The translations under genes and the position numbers were made by a program. A stretch of 8,102 bases of DNA, from positions 1 through 8,102 of the forward strand of contig DAOPBR010000078.1 of assembly GCA_035395685.1 (NCBI GenBank), written 5' to 3'. Origin of the DNA: JAKJGA01 sp029554345 (lineage in GTDB: Bacteria; Spirochaetota; UBA4802; JAFGJZ01). The notes under the pieces are model-generated. The model was given only the letters and a program-made list of their open reading frames with translations. It had not been told where the DNA came from and did no database searches. This document shows, piece by piece, positions 7,174 to 8,102 of this stretch (the first letter of the stretch is position 1; the number at the start of each line of letters is the position of its first letter).

Positions 7174-7487
7174 TTGTTTCCTCTCTGCGCTTTTTCGGTA
7201 AGACCGCTAATTCCATGCCGTCTCTCAAGTTCTTTCCTTATATCATCAATAGTTATGTTCTTATAGCCTGCAAGCACAAAAGTATGAAAAATAAGATCAC
7301 AGATTTCATAAATCAGGTGTTCTTTATTATCCTCAAGAGCCGCTTCACATGTCTCGGCGGCTTCTTCCGTGATTTTGCTGTTGATTTTTTCCGTTCCTTT
7401 TGCCATCAGTGAAGATACATACGACTCTTTCGGATCTTTGCCCTTACGGTCTTCAATCGTTTCAAATAGTGTGCTGAAAATATCCAT
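7170..7487 (-). CDS. hisE: Phosphoribosyl-ATP pyrophosphatase HisE
   Basis: HisE hydrolyses phosphoribosyl-ATP to phosphoribosyl-AMP and pyrophosphate, the second step of histidine synthesis, directly on the HisG product. The 105-residue protein has the all-alpha MazG-like NTP pyrophosphatase pattern. KITEEAAET (38-46) and YEICDLIFH (60-68) supply the acidic metal-binding residues, and the end carries ELERRHGISGLTEKAQR, typical of the family. It is a stand-alone HisE, not fused to HisI, and HisI is absent from the window. The GAGGA ribosome site (7494-7498) lies across the stop codon of the DUF486 gene, 6 bases before the ATG, so it is co-transcribed with that gene. Its stop overlaps the hisG start. 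Confidence 0.96.
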   Translation of the reverse strand: MDIFSTLFETIEDRKGKDPKESYVSSLMAKGTEKINSKITEEAAETCEAALEDNKEHLIYEICDLIFHTFVLAGYKNITIDDIRKELERRHGISGLTEKAQRGNK

Positions 7488-7496
7488 AAATAATCC

Positions 7497-7838
7497 TCAC
7501 TTGAACATAAAATAGACTGCACCGACCATGCAGACCCCTGCATAGATATAATTCGTCTTAAACGGCTGATTCATGTAAAAAACCGAAAAAGGAATGAAAA
7601 CCGATAAAGTTATTACTTCCTGCATAATTTTAAGCTGACCAAGCGAAAGCTCGGTATATCCGATACGATTAGCCGGAACCTGTATCATATATTCAAAAAA
7701 GGCTATTCCCCAGCTTGCAAATGCCGCGATATACCATTTTGTCCCGTTCAGATTTTTGAGATGACTGTACCAAGCGAAAGTCATAAACAGGTTCGAAAGA
7801 ACAAGAAGAAATATTGTTTTGAAAAAGACGGAAGACAT
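7497..7838 (-). CDS. DUF486 (COG3169) small four-helix membrane protein
   Basis: The protein belongs to the DUF486 family of small membrane proteins, loosely linked to the drug/metabolite transporter group; their function is not established. From the ATG at 7838 it is 113 residues with about four hydrophobic segments. Family signatures as I remember them are SNLFMTFAWYSHL, SWGIAFFEYMIQVPANRIGY and LGQLKIMQEVITL. The reading frame continues up to an ATG at 7916 (139 residues). I prefer 7838 because known members start about ten residues before the SN motif, because AAAGGGA precedes this ATG, and because no ribosome site precedes 7916. The extra 26 residues are also unlike the family. It is the first gene of the operon with hisE, hisG, the small membrane protein and EIIA. 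A link to histidine synthesis is not known for the family, so position is the only hint. Confidence 0.85.
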   Translation of the reverse strand: MSSVFFKTIFLLVLSNLFMTFAWYSHLKNLNGTKWYIAAFASWGIAFFEYMIQVPANRIGYTELSLGQLKIMQEVITLSVFIPFSVFYMNQPFKTNYIYAGVCMVGAVYFMFK

Positions 7839-7842
7839 AAAA

Positions 7843-7849
7843 TCCCTTT
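7843..7849 (-). promoter_or_regulatory. Ribosome binding site deciding the DUF486 start
   Basis: AAAGGGA on the - strand lies 4 bases before the ATG at 7838. No comparable site precedes the in-frame ATG codons at 7856 or 7916, so it supports the shorter protein. Confidence 0.55.
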
Positions 7850-7872
7850 GCTGCATAATAAATTCAGATTCG

Positions 7873-7901
7873 ATAAAACAAACATGCCCCAAAACTGTAA
7901 A
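7873..7901 (-). promoter_or_regulatory. Possible promoter of the DUF486-hisE-hisG-EIIA operon
   Basis: On the - strand TTTACA (7896-7901) and TTTTAT (7873-7878) are spaced by 17 bases. Transcription would begin near 7866, about 28 bases before the preferred ATG. The -35 is good, but the -10 lacks the usual A at its second position, so this is a moderate candidate in AT-rich DNA. Confidence 0.35.
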
Positions 7902-7916
7902 GAGAAATTTTGTCAT

Positions 7917-8102
7917 TAATCATCAGTGATTTTTTTTCAAAAAGTTTTAGCCGAAAATAAAATATATTGGAATTCCGAACCATATAATAGATGTTTCCAA
8001 TAGAGACCGAACCAATGAGTCCGGACGACAATGTATTTAATAAATGATTTCACTGCTGTCCCATAGAATCATAAGAAAACAAGAAAAATGCTATTAATTC
8101 TC
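7917..8102. other. Right-end AT-rich intergenic stretch with a direct repeat and a TATAAT
   Basis: No convincing gene is visible. CCGAACCA occurs twice (7975-7982 and 8007-8014), 32 bases apart start to start, about three helical turns. A perfect + strand TATAAT (7983-7988) directly follows the first copy, but no good -35 stands 16-18 bases before it. An ATG at 8088 opens a frame reading MLLIL to the window edge without a ribosome site. On the - strand a frame open from the edge stops at about 8050 and could be the tail of an upstream gene, but it is too short to judge. Confidence 0.3.

Noticed and set aside
8044..8072. Inverted repeat ATGATT / AATCAT with a 17-base loop
   Set aside because: A six-pair AT-rich stem with a large loop and no T tract is too weak for a terminator or operator claim.
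8088..8102. Possible start of a rightward gene reading MLLIL
   Set aside because: Only five codons are visible and no ribosome binding site precedes the ATG.
1..8102. CRISPR, tRNA, insertion sequence, toxin-antitoxin or phage defence system
   Set aside because: No repeat arrays, cloverleaf sequences, terminal inverted repeats or relevant protein motifs were seen; nearly all DNA is filled by recognisable metabolic and regulatory genes.

Overview
The window is a compact, gene-dense piece of bacterial chromosome of moderate to low GC. It holds one gene on the + strand and seven on the - strand. I see no mobile element, CRISPR array, tRNA or rRNA. The gene set is a cytoplasmic disaccharide phosphorylase, a regulatory alcohol-dehydrogenase-like protein with a hybrid kinase, a PTS EIIA domain and a long-form HisG. 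It fits a free-living or gut-associated, sugar-using anaerobe with Gram-negative-like regulation. I cannot fix the phylum; Spirochaetota, Lentisphaerota and deltaproteobacterial lineages are guesses only.

Left block (1-2497). A GH94 glycoside phosphorylase is read to the right from a strong Shine-Dalgarno, behind a consensus -10 element at the window edge. It ends in a hairpin terminator that also lies in the 3' end of the convergent kinase gene, so both transcription units appear to share it.

Middle block (2477-5383, - strand). A promoter with consensus-like -35 and -10 boxes and a palindrome over its -10 drives an iron-type alcohol dehydrogenase of the ErcA type. Its stop overlaps the start of a soluble PAS/HisKA/HATPase/receiver hybrid histidine kinase. 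The pair resembles the ErcA/ErcS' regulatory pair of Pseudomonas ethanol metabolism, so I read it as a signalling module rather than a simple fermentation enzyme with an unrelated neighbour.

Right block (5427-7838, - strand). Five genes are packed with gaps of 9, -3, 18 and 1 bases. In order of transcription they are a DUF486 membrane protein, hisE, hisG, an unrecognised single-pass membrane protein, and a PtsN/fructose-type EIIA. The first two enzymes of histidine synthesis from PRPP are thus joined to a phosphotransfer regulator and two small membrane proteins. The last ~260 bases hold a probable promoter for this operon and otherwise no convincing gene.

The most interesting items are the ErcA-kinase pair with its palindromic promoter, the divergent GH94 enzyme of unknown substrate, and the unrecognised membrane protein coupled to the EIIA gene. 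No wholly new multi-gene system can be claimed from the sequence alone.
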